Source: Pseudoflavonifractor_A sp022772585
GTDB lineage: Bacteria; Bacillota; Clostridia; Oscillospirales; Oscillospiraceae
Assembly: GCF_052065415.1 (NCBI RefSeq)
Contig: NZ_JBQHUB010000014.1
Coordinates: forward strand, 1 to 64,000
Direction of reading: 5' to 3'
Length of the DNA: 64,000 nucleotides
The notes under the pieces are model-generated. The model was not told where the DNA came from. It searched no databases and saw only the letters and a program-made list of their open reading frames with translations. Below are positions 15,678 to 23,581 of the stretch, piece after piece. The position numbers were made by a program, and so were the translations under genes. The stretch's first letter is position 1, and each line of letters begins with the position of its first letter.

Positions 15678-17663
15678 TATCAACGTTTCCAATTCTTCTA
15701 TGGTCTCCACCGGGCTGGCGCAGGCCTTTCCCCGGCACAGGAAGTACCGGGCCCCTGCCGCCGGGATGGGATATGCCGCGGTAAAGGGGGCCAGCGCGGC
15801 AAGCCGCGCTTTGTCCGCCGGCGTTTTCACCAGGACCGTGAGACCAGGCCGGGGCTTTTCCCGCAGAAAGGCCGCCAGCTCCGGCGGCGTCCGCTCTGCT
15901 GCGCAGACCAGCTCCGCTGTGGGCCAAAGCTCCTCCAGCAGCGTCAGAAGGGCAACGCTGTGCCCCGCCGGGTATCCCCGGACGGCCCCCGCCAGCCAGG
16001 AGAGCTGGAGGTCCGCCGCCTCCCGCCAACGGGCCTCCCCGGTCAGCCGCGCCAGCCGGGAGAGCACCAGCGCCGCCGCAGCGTTTCCCGAGGGCATGGC
16101 CCCGTCATAGGCTTCTTTGGTACGGGTGATGAGCTGCTCTCCGTCCTTGGCGTAGGGATAAAAGCCCCCCTGTTCCCGGTCAAAAAAGAGTTCCAGCAGC
16201 AGCCCCGCCAGCGCGTGGGTCTCCTCCAGAAAATCGATACGGAAAGTCGCCCCGTAAAGCTCCAGCAGCCCCCAGATATAAAAGGCGTAGTCCTCCAGCT
16301 TGCCGGGGTGGGCCGCCTCTCCCTCCCGCCAGCGGGCCAGCAGGCGGCCATTACCATCCTTCAGGTGCTTCCCAATGAAGCCCGCCGCCCGTCCGGCGGC
16401 CTCCAGATAGCGTGGCTCATCCAGGACCAGTCCCGCCCGGGCCAGGGCCGCGATCATCAGGCCGTTCCAGGCGGTGAGCACCTTGTCGTCCCGGTGCAGG
16501 CTCGTCCGGTCTTTCCGGTAGACGCAGAGCCGTTCCCGCAGCTCTTTGATCTCCTCCGGCTCCTGCTCCCAGCCGGTCTCGGAAATCAGATTGGGGATGC
16601 TCTTTCCCTCAAAATTGCCCTCCGCCGTGACGCCGAACCGGCGGCAGAAGGCCTCCGCCCCTTCCCGGCCCAGGACTTCCGACACCTCCTCCGGGGAAAA
16701 GACATAGTACTTGCCCTCCACTCCATCGCTGTCCGCGTCCTGCCCGCAGTAAAAGCCGCCCAGGGGGTCCGTCAGCTCCCCGAGTACATAGTCCAGGGTG
16801 CGCCGGACCACCTCCCGGCAGTAATCCCGCCGGGTCTGCTGCCAGGCCTCCGTATAGGCAAGAGCCAGCAGGGCGTTATCATAGAGCATCTTTTCAAAAT
16901 GGGGCACCAGCCACTGCCGGTCGGTGGAGTACCGGGAGAACCCTCCGCCCACATGGTCAAAGAGCCCGCCCCGGTACATCCGCTCCAGAGTCAGCTCCGC
17001 CATCTCGCCGGCCTGATGGTCCCCGGTCAGCCGGGCGTACCGCAGAAGGAACAGCAGGTTGTGGGCGGCAGGAAACTTGGGCGCCTGTCCAAAGCCGCCC
17101 CATTGCCGGTCAAAGGTCCGGGCAAACAGAGACACGCCCTCCTCCACCAGAGCCCGGTCCGGAATGTCCGGCTGTACCCGCTCCTCCCGGCGGAGATGCT
17201 CGGTCAGCGCGTTCCCCGCCCGGGCCAGCGCCTCCGGGTCATCCCGCCATTGACGGGCCGCCTGCCCCAGCAGCGAGAGCAGCTGCCGTCTGGGCAGATA
17301 GGTCCCCGCCCAGAAGGGCTTCTGATCGGGGGTCAGGAGCACGGTGAGGGGCCAGCCGCCCGAGCCATTCATGGCAACGCAGGCCGCCATATAGGCCGCG
17401 TCCACATCGGGGCGCTCCTCCCGGTCCACCTTCACGGGGATGAAGTCGCGGTTGAGCACTGCCGCCACATCCTCCGACTCAAAGGATTCGTGGGCCATGA
17501 CATGGCACCAGTGGCAGGTGGAATAGCCGATGCTCAGAAAGATGGGCTTATCCTCCCGCTGTGCTTCTTCCAGGGCTTGGGCTCCCCAGGGGTGCCAGTC
17601 CACGGGATTCTCCGCGTGCTGGAGCAGATAGGGAGATTTTTCACGTTGCAGCTGATTTGGCAT
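15672..17663 (-). CDS. Thioredoxin-domain protein of the YyaL/DUF255 (SSP411) family
   Basis: This 663-residue protein starts with a thioredoxin-like domain (SPYLLQHAENPVDWHPWG, then STCHWCHVM, where the redox motif is C-H-W-C). It continues into an alpha/alpha-barrel (6-hairpin glycosidase-like) region with WNGLMIAALARAG and a late EAYDGAMPSGNAAAALVL. The reaction of this family is not established; N-acylglucosamine-epimerase-like folds are seen in relatives. ATG 17663 is chosen because GAAAGGA precedes it and the homology begins there; a longer frame to 17717 is unsupported. It overlaps the tocopherol-cyclase-like gene upstream by 23 nt, so the pair is co-translated. Confidence 0.92.
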   Translation of the reverse strand: MPNQLQREKSPYLLQHAENPVDWHPWGAQALEEAQREDKPIFLSIGYSTCHWCHVMAHESFESEDVAAVLNRDFIPVKVDREERPDVDAAYMAACVAMNGSGGWPLTVLLTPDQKPFWAGTYLPRRQLLSLLGQAARQWRDDPEALARAGNALTEHLRREERVQPDIPDRALVEEGVSLFARTFDRQWGGFGQAPKFPAAHNLLFLLRYARLTGDHQAGEMAELTLERMYRGGLFDHVGGGFSRYSTDRQWLVPHFEKMLYDNALLALAYTEAWQQTRRDYCREVVRRTLDYVLGELTDPLGGFYCGQDADSDGVEGKYYVFSPEEVSEVLGREGAEAFCRRFGVTAEGNFEGKSIPNLISETGWEQEPEEIKELRERLCVYRKDRTSLHRDDKVLTAWNGLMIAALARAGLVLDEPRYLEAAGRAAGFIGKHLKDGNGRLLARWREGEAAHPGKLEDYAFYIWGLLELYGATFRIDFLEETHALAGLLLELFFDREQGGFYPYAKDGEQLITRTKEAYDGAMPSGNAAAALVLSRLARLTGEARWREAADLQLSWLAGAVRGYPAGHSVALLTLLEELWPTAELVCAAERTPPELAAFLREKPRPGLTVLVKTPADKARLAALAPFTAAYPIPAAGARYFLCRGKACASPVETIEELETLIS

Positions 17664-18564
17664 GATGATTCCTTTCGTCCGCGTATTCAAAGCTGGCGCG
17701 GCAGTCCGTGTGTTCAAACAGGAGCGTTCCCCCGGACCAAAAGCGGTAGCGCATGTCTGTGCAGAGGCTTTCGTGGATGGTGCGGCCCATGCTGCCCTCC
17801 GCGGGGGCCCGCAAGGGATGCCCCTCCCCTCTCAGCCGCTGGGCTGTCAGGCGGTACTTTCCCTGCCGGATCGCCGCGCCGGCGGCGGACCAGTGTTCCA
17901 CCCGGGCGCCCCGGTAGGTGGCCAGGCGGTATTCCCGCCCACCGTAAAGCACCGCGCAGATGCAGCCGGTAAAATGCCCCGCCGCCAGAGGGATGGTGGC
18001 GATGGAGAGCATCAGGCTGCCGCGCTGCGGCTCCCGCCAGGCGCACTGGGTCCAGAGGTAGGCGCCGGGAAAGGAGCGGCCCCGGTCAGTCTCAATATAT
18101 CCCATACCATCGGAAAAGTCCATCCGCTTCCCGTTCAGATCCAGCATTCCCTCCAACGAGTGTCCCATGCTGATGACTCCATGGGAACACTCCATGCCGG
18201 GAAGGAAGCGAAACGGGCCCATGATGTCCGACCTGAGGGGGGCAAACGGTCCATAGCACAGCACACCATGGAGCGAAAGCCCATCCTGCTCCACATTCAG
18301 GCATGCTTCTCCGCGCCCGAAAAGGCTCTCTCCCAGTTGGATTTGGAATATCCGTTCAGAGGCGCGAAATTCTGTGTCCGGATATTCCACCCACCATGTG
18401 CGCCCCTCTGTGATGACCTGAAGCGAGGCACTGCGCCGCCCGCCGCGGTCGATATGAACGGCCGGGATCAGGGCAAGGGCTCCGCCCTCCCCTGCCTGTT
18501 GCTTCAGGTACCATCCCTCGAAGTATGGTCCGCGCTTTCCTGCGCCATGATAATACGTTGTCAT
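17641..18564 (-). CDS. Tocopherol cyclase family (PF14249-type) protein
   Basis: This 307-residue protein matches the bacterial tocopherol-cyclase-like family: the opening YYHGAGKRGPYFEGWYLKQQ, an IQLGESLFG segment, the mid-protein MGPFRFLPGMECSHGVISM and GYIETDRGRSFPGAYLWTQC are characteristic. The plant enzyme closes the chromanol ring of vitamin E, but gut Firmicutes do not make tocopherol, so the bacterial reaction is unknown. No signal peptide or membrane helix is visible. The gene is third in a minus-strand operon after the HMA-like and 44-residue proteins and overlaps the YyaL gene. Confidence 0.87.
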   Translation of the reverse strand: MTTYYHGAGKRGPYFEGWYLKQQAGEGGALALIPAVHIDRGGRRSASLQVITEGRTWWVEYPDTEFRASERIFQIQLGESLFGRGEACLNVEQDGLSLHGVLCYGPFAPLRSDIMGPFRFLPGMECSHGVISMGHSLEGMLDLNGKRMDFSDGMGYIETDRGRSFPGAYLWTQCAWREPQRGSLMLSIATIPLAAGHFTGCICAVLYGGREYRLATYRGARVEHWSAAGAAIRQGKYRLTAQRLRGEGHPLRAPAEGSMGRTIHESLCTDMRYRFWSGGTLLFEHTDCRASFEYADERNHHAKSAAT

Positions 18565-18594
18565 CTGCTCACCCGGGCAGTCCGCATACCGCCG

Positions 18595-18729
18595 CTACAC
18601 GTCGTTGTTCCGGATCGACTGTTTTTTTGCGTTCCGGTTCTGATTCTGGTTTTCACGGGTCAGGGGCGTCTGCCCGTTCGCTTTTTCACGTCTGACTTCC
18701 TTGGGATCGGGCTGGCTGTCCTTCGGCAT
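18595..18729 (-). CDS. Small hydrophilic protein, 44 residues, unknown function
   Basis: A 44-codon frame starts at ATG 18729 with a strong GGAGG about 7 nt upstream and ends at TAG 18595-18597. The protein is highly charged and polar, opening MPKDSQPDPKEVRREKAN and ending in an Asn/Gln/Arg-rich stretch (RENQNQNRNAKKQSIRN). It has no hydrophobic segment. Its composition resembles small DNA- or RNA-associated or spore-core proteins, but no family was recognised. The gene lies 18 nt after the HMA-like gene and 30 nt before the tocopherol-cyclase-like gene, clearly inside the operon. Confidence 0.7.
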   Translation of the reverse strand: MPKDSQPDPKEVRREKANGQTPLTRENQNQNRNAKKQSIRNNDV

Positions 18730-18747
18730 CCCTCTGCCTCCTTTACA

Positions 18748-18987
18748 TTACATGATATGGTTTTCCACTTTGGAATCGAGGATCTGATACCCCATTTTTT
18801 CAAGCTGTTTTCCGATACGGCTGCTCTCAACGCCCGTAGTGTCAAAATCCACGGCGACGCGGCCGGAGCTTCCGCTGATGCTGACGGAAAGCACGCCCGG
18901 CAGAGCGTCCAGTTCCCGCTTGATCTCCCTGCTGTCGTGCTGATCCTTGATGTGGCCCAGTGTAAAATAGGCGCTTGCTTTTGCCAT
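18748..18987 (-). CDS. Heavy-metal-associated (HMA)-like domain protein without the CxxC site
   Basis: This 79-residue protein has the ferredoxin-like HMA fold pattern: YFTLGHIKDQHDSREIKREL, then LPGVLSVSISGSSGRVAVDF and a closing IGKQLEKMGYQILDS. The metal-binding loop of copper chaperones (M-x-C-x-x-C) is replaced by a sequence without Cys, so it should not carry copper by the usual route. ATG 18987 is preceded by GGGGAGG with an 8-nt spacing; three codons further upstream is a GTG that sits too close to it. It is the first gene of the operon leading to the YyaL protein. Confidence 0.82.
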   Translation of the reverse strand: MAKASAYFTLGHIKDQHDSREIKRELDALPGVLSVSISGSSGRVAVDFDTTGVESSRIGKQLEKMGYQILDSKVENHIM

Positions 18988-19061
18988 TACGCTCACCTCC
19001 CCGTTAGTATGAGCAAAATGGCCCCGTTTATGAGAAATGGCCTCCCCCGCAAATGAAAAAT

Positions 19062-19085
19062 GCGCTCCCCATGACTGGGGAGCGC
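19062..19085 (-). terminator. Terminator of the kdpDE operon
   Basis: A perfect 9-bp GC-rich stem (19062-19070 with 19077-19085) lies 29 nt past the KdpE stop codon. On the minus strand it is followed by ATTTTTCATT; on the plus strand by GCTTTTTTA. Confidence 0.85.
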
Positions 19086-19113
19086 GCTTTTTTACCGTTT
19101 TCGGTCCGGAACG

Positions 19114-19824
19114 TTACATTTGACGGATCATCCGGTATCCCACGCCGATATGGGTCTGGATGTACCGGGGATGGGCGGCGTCCGGCTCCAATTTCTTGCG
19201 CAGCGTGGCCATAAAGACCCGCAGGGAGGGCAGCTCAGTGGACATGTCGGCGGAGGAGAGGCCCCAGATCTCGCTGATGATATAGTTATGAGTCAGCACT
19301 TTTCCGGTATTCTTGGCCAGCAGGCACAGCAGCTTGTATTCAATGGGGGTCAGATGCAGCTCCTGACCATCCCGGTAGGCGCACCCGGCGGCGTAATCGA
19401 TGACCAGGCCGCCGTTCTCATAGCGGGCCGCTTCATCGCTGGTCTTCTGTCCGTCGTACCGCACCCGGCGCAGGGCCACCCGCAGCCGGGCCAGCAGCTC
19501 CTCCACCGAGAAAGGCTTGGTCAGATAGTCATCCGCTCCCGCGTCCAGAGCCGCCACCTTGTCCCGGTCATCAGACCGGGCGGATACCACGATGATGGGC
19601 ATATTGCTCCAGGAGCGTATCTTTTTGATGATCTCGATGCCGTCCATGTCGGGCAGTCCCAGATCCAGCAGCATTACATCCGGCCGGTAGGACAGGGCGT
19701 CCATCACCGCCTGGCTGCCGTTTTTGGCCCGGTGGAACTGGTAATTCTGAGTTTCCAGTGTTGTGGCGATCAGATTGCCCACGGCGGTATCGTCCTCCAC
19801 AAACAGGATCTGCGGTTTATTCAT
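19114..19824 (-). CDS. kdpE: Response regulator KdpE
   Basis: This 236-residue protein has an N-terminal receiver domain (acidic pair at residues 10-11, phosphoacceptor Asp54 in MLLDLGLPDMDG, the switch Thr/Ser region IIVVSARSDD and Lys in YLTKPFSVEELLARL). Its C-terminal winged-helix DNA-binding domain is of the OmpR/PhoB type (LTPIEYKLLCLLAKNTGKVLTH). It overlaps the KdpD gene by 8 nt, the usual arrangement. KdpE normally activates the high-affinity potassium ATPase kdpFABC, which is not present in this window. The TrkH/TrkA genes lie about 3.8 kb away on the other strand. Confidence 0.93.
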   Translation of the reverse strand: MNKPQILFVEDDTAVGNLIATTLETQNYQFHRAKNGSQAVMDALSYRPDVMLLDLGLPDMDGIEIIKKIRSWSNMPIIVVSARSDDRDKVAALDAGADDYLTKPFSVEELLARLRVALRRVRYDGQKTSDEAARYENGGLVIDYAAGCAYRDGQELHLTPIEYKLLCLLAKNTGKVLTHNYIISEIWGLSSADMSTELPSLRVFMATLRKKLEPDAAHPRYIQTHIGVGYRMIRQM

Positions 19825-22507
19825 ACGGTTTTACCTCCGATGCCCGCAAGGTAAAGCGAAAGATCGTTCCTTGGGGATGATTGTCAGCTACCTCGATTTT
19901 TCCTCCGTGGGCGGTCACGATGGATTTGCAGAGGGAGAGTCCCAGGCCCAGGCCCCGGCGGCCGTCTCCCCGCTCGTTGTTAGCCGTATAGAACATATCG
20001 AAGAGCTTCTCCTTGGCTTCGTCCGAAATCCCCGGTCCGTCGTCGGAGATCTCCACCACCACCAGCTGATTGGACTTTCTGGCCGCCAGGGTGATATGAG
20101 AGCCCTCCGGCGTGTATTTGATGGCGTTGTTCACAATGTTGATGACCACCTGCACCATCAGCCGGGCGTCCATATCCGCCATAAGCATGTCGTCGGGCAG
20201 CTCGGTCCGGATATGGTGTTTGCCGGCGTTCCGGTCCAGATGGGACAGAGCCTCGGCGAAAATATCCTCCAGCAGCTCCGGCTCGATATTCATGTTGATG
20301 CGGTTGTCCTCTATTTTGGTGATGGAGAGCAGGTTCTCCACCAGATTGATCAGCCACATGGCATCGTCGTAGATGGCGGTAAAGAGACTTTGCCGCTTTT
20401 CCGGCTCCAGCCGGTCCGCGCGCTCCATCAGGATGTTGGCGTTGCCGGAGATGCTGGTCAGCGGGGTGCGCAGATCGTGGGAGATGGCACGCAGCAGGTT
20501 GGCGCGCAGCGCCTCCTGATCCGCCTGTGCCTCCACCCTCTGCTTTTCCCGCATGGTGATCTCCTTCTCCAGCGCCAGCCCGCACTCATCCAAAAGCGCC
20601 ACCATCAGGTTTTTCTCAAACGAGAGCAGGGGGTGGCTCCCCTCCGCGGCGATCCCCACCACGGCCAGGGCGCCTCCGGTGCCCCGGATGGACAGGTACA
20701 GGCATTTCGCATTGGGCAGGGTATTGGTGGTGGCACCGGCATGCTTATTGTTTTTCAGCACCCACTCCGCCACCGCCTCTTCAGAGGGAGTCAAAAGCGG
20801 AGAGAGGTCGGTCTCCTCCGCAAAGGGAAAGCGCATGGCCGGCAGAAGCCCGCCCTGCCCGTCCGCCTGGTAGACCACCAGATCCCGCTCCAGCAGATGG
20901 CCCAGCTGCTGGGCCGCAACGGTCAAAATGGCCTCCGCCCCCTCGGCGGTCTGCAGCTTATGGCTGGATTCCAGCAGGATAGCGGTGCGGTAGGCCTTGT
21001 CCGCGTTCATCTTCGCCTGTGTCTTGACCCGGATGGTCAGGGAACTGCTGAGAAGGGCCACCAAAAACATGATGCCGAAGGTGGCGATATAGCTGGGATC
21101 GCTCCGCAGGGTGAAATAGGGCGCCGTGAAAAAGAAATTGAAGATCAGTACCGAGAGTAGCGACGAGAGCAGGCTGTAGCTGCGTCCGGTCGTGACCATG
21201 GAGATCACCAGGACCCCCAGCAGATACAGCAGGATGATGTTGGTATCGGATATCCCAAGGGAACTGAAAAAGTATCCGCCCAGAGTACACAGGACCAGAA
21301 TGGCCAGTGTTTTCAGCAGATCCCAGGCAGAAAACCGCTCCTGCGCCGCACGGCGCCGCTCCCGCCGGGAGGCTCCCCCGCCGCCGTACTGGTCCGGAAT
21401 GATGTAGATATCCAGATCAGGGGCCAGCTCGTTGAGCCGGTCTACCAGATTTTTATCCAGCCGCAGGCCCCAGCGCCTGGGGCTGCGGCCCAGCACGATC
21501 TTGGAAATGCCGCTGATGCGGGCGTATTCCGCGATCTGCACCGCAGGGTCGTCCCCGTAGGTAGTGGTGATCCTGGCGCCCAGCTCTTCCGCCAGATGCA
21601 CATTGGCGCTGATCCGCCTCCGGTCCGCCTCGGATAGGCCGGCAAACTCCGGCGTCTCCACAAAGAGGGCCGTAAACGCGCCGTGAAAAGCCTTGGCCAT
21701 CCGGGCGGCGGTCCGGATGACCTTGGCGTTGGAGGGAGAGCCGGACAGGCAGATCAGGATATGCTCCCCGGCTTTCGGCTTTTCACCCCCCTCAAACCAG
21801 GGTGCCGCGTCCAGACGGTCCGCCGTACGCCGCAGGGCGATCTCCCGGAGGGAAGCCAGGTTTTTGTTGGTAAAAAAGTTGCCCATGGCCCGGGCAGCCT
21901 GGTTTTTCCGGTAGATCTTTCCCTCCCGCAGCCGTTCCAGCAGATCGGCCGGCTCCAGATCCACCAGTTCCACCTGGTCGGCGGAGTCAAACACGCTGTC
22001 CGGGATACGCTCTGCCACCGAGATACCGGTGATGGAAGCCACCATATCATTCAGACTCTCCAGATGCTGAACATTGACGGTGGTATAGACGTCGATCCCC
22101 GCCCGCAGCAGCTCCTGCACGTCCTGATACCGCTTGATATGGCGGCTGCCCACGGTGTTGGTATGGGCCAGCTCGTCCACCAGGATGAGCTGGGGACGCC
22201 GCGCCAGCGCCGCGTCCAGGTCGAATTCCCGCAGCTTGATCCCCTTATACGGAATGACCTTGACAGGGAGCTGTTCCAGCCCATCCAGCAGCGCCATGGT
22301 CTCCGGGCGGGTGTGGGGCTCGATGTAGCCCGCCACTACGTCCACCCCGGCGGCTTTGGCACGGCGGGCCGCCTCCAGCATGGCGTAGGTCTTGCCCACC
22401 CCGGCGGCATAGCCAAAAAAGATCTTCAGTTTTCCTCTTCCGGAATCCCCGGCCTGCTTCAGGCTGCGCAGCAGCTGGCCGGAATCCGGGCGACAGTCGT
22501 CCGGCAT
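19817..22507 (-). CDS. kdpD: Sensor histidine kinase KdpD
   Basis: This 896-residue protein has the full KdpD layout. The N-terminal KdpD domain carries Walker A (GYAAGVGKT, residues 32-40) and ends near 210. A universal-stress-protein-like domain follows (about 245-370, with ILICLSGSPSNAKVIRTAAR and the SPRRWG segment). Four membrane helices span about 395-500, then comes a GAF-like region. The kinase core has ISHDLRTPLTSISGNANIL (phospho-His near residue 676) and the ATPase boxes NNAIKYTPEGS and DDGPGIS. It senses potassium limitation or ionic stress at the membrane. ATG 22507 is taken as the start although no strong ribosome binding site is visible (GGGAGGCC overlaps the start). Confidence 0.93.
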   Translation of the reverse strand: MPDDCRPDSGQLLRSLKQAGDSGRGKLKIFFGYAAGVGKTYAMLEAARRAKAAGVDVVAGYIEPHTRPETMALLDGLEQLPVKVIPYKGIKLREFDLDAALARRPQLILVDELAHTNTVGSRHIKRYQDVQELLRAGIDVYTTVNVQHLESLNDMVASITGISVAERIPDSVFDSADQVELVDLEPADLLERLREGKIYRKNQAARAMGNFFTNKNLASLREIALRRTADRLDAAPWFEGGEKPKAGEHILICLSGSPSNAKVIRTAARMAKAFHGAFTALFVETPEFAGLSEADRRRISANVHLAEELGARITTTYGDDPAVQIAEYARISGISKIVLGRSPRRWGLRLDKNLVDRLNELAPDLDIYIIPDQYGGGGASRRERRRAAQERFSAWDLLKTLAILVLCTLGGYFFSSLGISDTNIILLYLLGVLVISMVTTGRSYSLLSSLLSVLIFNFFFTAPYFTLRSDPSYIATFGIMFLVALLSSSLTIRVKTQAKMNADKAYRTAILLESSHKLQTAEGAEAILTVAAQQLGHLLERDLVVYQADGQGGLLPAMRFPFAEETDLSPLLTPSEEAVAEWVLKNNKHAGATTNTLPNAKCLYLSIRGTGGALAVVGIAAEGSHPLLSFEKNLMVALLDECGLALEKEITMREKQRVEAQADQEALRANLLRAISHDLRTPLTSISGNANILMERADRLEPEKRQSLFTAIYDDAMWLINLVENLLSITKIEDNRINMNIEPELLEDIFAEALSHLDRNAGKHHIRTELPDDMLMADMDARLMVQVVINIVNNAIKYTPEGSHITLAARKSNQLVVVEISDDGPGISDEAKEKLFDMFYTANNERGDGRRGLGLGLSLCKSIVTAHGGKIEVADNHPQGTIFRFTLRASEVKPYE

Positions 22508-22555
22508 GGGAGGCCCCCCTTAGATCTGAGATATTTCTGCTGTCACAATACGTTC

Positions 22556-22712
22556 CGATGGAGCGCTGCGGCGCTCCACCGGAAATACGAATCGCAGCAA
22601 TGTCTGAATACAGTCAGAAGTGCTGAAAACGGTCCTTTGACTGCATATCGAATCGTGCGGCAGCTGCCGCATGAACAGACCGTAAAGCCATTGATTCAGC
22701 GACATTATCATA
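22556..22712 (-). repeat. Dispersed structured repeat, copy 2
   Basis: This is the partner of 15541-15677. It contains a 7-bp stem (22560-22566 with 22570-22576), the perfect GC palindrome GCGGCAGCTGCCGC (22657-22670), and the same end blocks as copy 1. Read on the minus strand both copies share an interrupted frame with ALR-x3-AAAAA-x-F and RIS-G motifs, each broken by stops. It fills the gap between the small membrane protein gene and kdpD, and its right edge holds the tandem stop codons of the former. Confidence 0.65.
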
Positions 22713-22926
22713 GCACATTTCTGCCTGAAGTATCGCAATAATCTTGTTTTTTACAGACACCCGCCTCTGTGGGGGCCCCTTTTTTCTGCCCGGCGGCCCC
22801 TTTTTCTTCTTCATCCCCGTCAGGAGTGATACCGACCTCACTCAAAAAGCGATCCAGGCGGTCAATGGCAAAATAACCTGCCACGATGGCAAACACAACG
22901 CCGCCGATCAATACCACAGCTTCCAT
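22708..22926 (-). CDS. Small single-span membrane protein upstream of kdpD
   Basis: This 72-residue protein has one N-terminal membrane helix (MEAVVLIGGVVFAIVAGYFA, residues 1-20). A charged tail follows, rich in acidic residues (GITPDGDEEEKGAAGQKKGA) and with two Cys near its end. ATG 22926 is preferred over ATG 22932 because GGAGG then lies 7 nt upstream. It reads in the same direction as kdpD and kdpE and may be the first gene of that operon, with the repeat between. Kdp systems include the small KdpF subunit, but KdpF is shorter and lacks this tail, so that identity is not claimed. Confidence 0.65.
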   Translation of the reverse strand: MEAVVLIGGVVFAIVAGYFAIDRLDRFLSEVGITPDGDEEEKGAAGQKKGAPTEAGVCKKQDYCDTSGRNVL

Positions 22927-22987
22927 ATCCATCCCTCCCGGAGGCATATATCCGCTTATCCTGTTTCCATTATAAGAGAAAACACCT

Positions 22988-23365
22988 ATGGGTGAGATTT
23001 GCATTTTTACCGGGGCATTAAGATTGTATAAACGCCGGTTTGTTCTTAATCTCTTTGGTTTTATTGTGATGCTGATCCTGCTGTACCGGGATGCGGTCTG
23101 CCTGGACCGGGACATCATCGACAGCGTCGGTACCCTGTCCGCCAGAGTGAACCAGGAGATGCCGCTGTGCTTCTTCGGCACCATCGATGCCCGGGAGACG
23201 GCGGAGCTCACCCTCCGGATGGATGACGGTGGGGCCGGAGCGGCGGTTCGATTTCACCCGGGGCGGCTCGGCGGAAAAGCTCTTTCTGAAGCTGCTTTTT
23301 CCCGTGGACGCCCGCTCATGGCCGGTCTGTCCTTAACGGGCCGGTCTGTCCGACAGATCCCCTGA
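22988..23365 (+). pseudogene. Probable decayed gene with its own terminator
   Basis: A plus-strand frame begins with a hydrophobic stretch (VLNLFGFIVMLILLY) and continues RDAVCLDRDIIDSVGTLSAR. After about 23250 the natural-looking sequence shifts to another frame (FDFTRGGSAEKLFLKLLFPV), which ends at about 23335. No good ribosome binding site precedes ATG 22988. A strong plus-strand terminator follows at 23375, which fits a former plus-strand gene. Family not recognised. Confidence 0.35.
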
Positions 23366-23374
23366 TGGGAAAAG

Positions 23375-23397
23375 GACCCGGAGGCAGTCTCCGGGTC
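23375..23397 (+). terminator. Strong rho-independent terminator
   Basis: A perfect 9-bp stem (23375-23383 with 23389-23397, arm GACCCGGAG) is followed by TTTTTTTCTG. The only plus-strand unit it could serve is the decayed frame at 22988. Confidence 0.85.
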
Positions 23398-23463
23398 TTT
23401 TTTTCTGCCTGCCGCCACAGAGTGTACCGCCCGCGCCCGCTCTGCTCAGCCCGGGGCTCTTTC

Positions 23464-23527
23464 TTAATGCAATCTTAACGCCCCGCAGAGAACCCTAACA
23501 AAGTTCTCATCCTTTCAATGCTATAAT
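23464..23527 (+). promoter_or_regulatory. trkH promoter with direct repeat, possible OmpR-family site
   Basis: A perfect -10 box TATAAT lies at 23522-23527, but no recognisable -35 box precedes it at the right distance. Upstream is the direct repeat TTAATGC (23464-23470) and TTAACGC (23475-23481), spaced 11 bp, one helical turn. That is the geometry of OmpR/PhoB-type binding sites. An activator such as KdpE is possible; this is inference. Confidence 0.5.
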
Positions 23528-23581
23528 AATATCAATCTTTATACTTTCTTATGGTCGTCTTTCAGAGGAGGCCTTGCCCCT

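Noticed and set aside
23400..23581. c-di-AMP (ydaO) riboswitch before trkH
   Set aside because: Such riboswitches often precede potassium uptake genes, but the gap after the -10 box is only about 55 nt and no matching structure was seen.
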